A model generated the notes under the pieces. The model searched no databases. It saw only the letters and a list, made by a program, of their open reading frames with translations, and was not told the DNA's origin. This document shows positions 6,192-6,271 of a DNA stretch of 6,271 nt, piece after piece. The DNA lies in NCBI GenBank assembly GCA_030145965.1, contig JASKZT010000109.1:1-6271 (forward strand), read 5' to 3'. The stretch is from Ornithinimicrobium sp. GTDB lineage: Bacteria; Actinomycetota; Actinomycetes; Actinomycetales; Dermatophilaceae. The position numbers were made by a program, and so were the translations under genes. How positions within the stretch are numbered: position 1 is the first letter of the stretch; each line of letters starts with the position of its first letter.

Positions 6192-6271
6192 GTGCTGACC
6201 TCCGCCTCCCGCGTCTACCTCGACCACGCCGCGACCACGCCGGTCCTGGACGAGGTCGTCGACGTGGTCGC
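6192..6271 (+). CDS. Cysteine desulfurase (NifS/IscS family), N-terminal fragment, runs off the window
   Basis: Only 26 codons and 2 bases are present: VLTSASRVYLDHAATTPVLD followed by EVVDVV. YLDHAATTP is the hallmark N-terminal motif of class I NifS/IscS cysteine desulfurases, pyridoxal-phosphate enzymes that take sulfur from cysteine for Fe-S clusters and thiolated tRNA. In mycobacteria the corresponding gene near fixA/fixB is iscS and is followed by mnmA (tRNA 2-thiouridylase), so mnmA is expected to the right of this window. GTG 6192 is chosen because it stands 6 nt behind a TANNNT box and begins just before the conserved motif. The catalytic lysine and cysteine lie outside. The iscS name is likely but not proven from this fragment. 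Confidence 0.85.
   Translation, partial: MLTSASRVYLDHAATTPVLDEVVDVV

Overview
The window is very GC-rich (codon third positions almost always G or C). All its genes have close family matches in Actinomycetota. The etfB-etfA-cysteine desulfurase order is the one known from Mycobacterium (fixA, fixB, then iscS close by), and the two glycogen genes are of actinobacterial type. A high-GC actinobacterium is a safe call. An order such as Micrococcales is only a guess.

Left part (1-2784), glycogen breakdown. The 3' end of an alpha-glucan phosphorylase gene (glgP, plus strand) converges on a complete glycogen debranching enzyme gene (glgX, minus strand). The 46 bp between their stop codons holds a strong hairpin that can serve both transcripts. 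GlgP shortens outer chains to branch stubs and GlgX hydrolyses the alpha-1,6 branches, so the two act in one pathway.

Middle (2785-4221). A 67 bp divergent intergenic region separates glgX from a plus-strand pair: a small YbjN-domain protein and an enoyl-CoA hydratase, joined by a 4-base GTGA overlap. Both divergent genes appear to have leaderless promoters.

Right part (4222-6271), electron transfer. A 127 bp gap with a repeat-rich promoter candidate precedes etfB and etfA, the two subunits of electron transfer flavoprotein. ETF takes electrons from acyl-CoA dehydrogenases, so it sits naturally beside an enoyl-CoA hydratase (beta-oxidation or branched-chain acyl-CoA breakdown). The window ends in the first 26 codons of a cysteine desulfurase gene, again with a leaderless-type promoter.

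I see no mobile element, CRISPR array, RNA gene or phage feature. This is a core-metabolism region and I do not see a new system. The most useful observations are the three leaderless start sites with the same 6-nt spacing, the hairpin between the convergent genes, the repeats before etfB, and the coupling of a YbjN protein to an enoyl-CoA hydratase.
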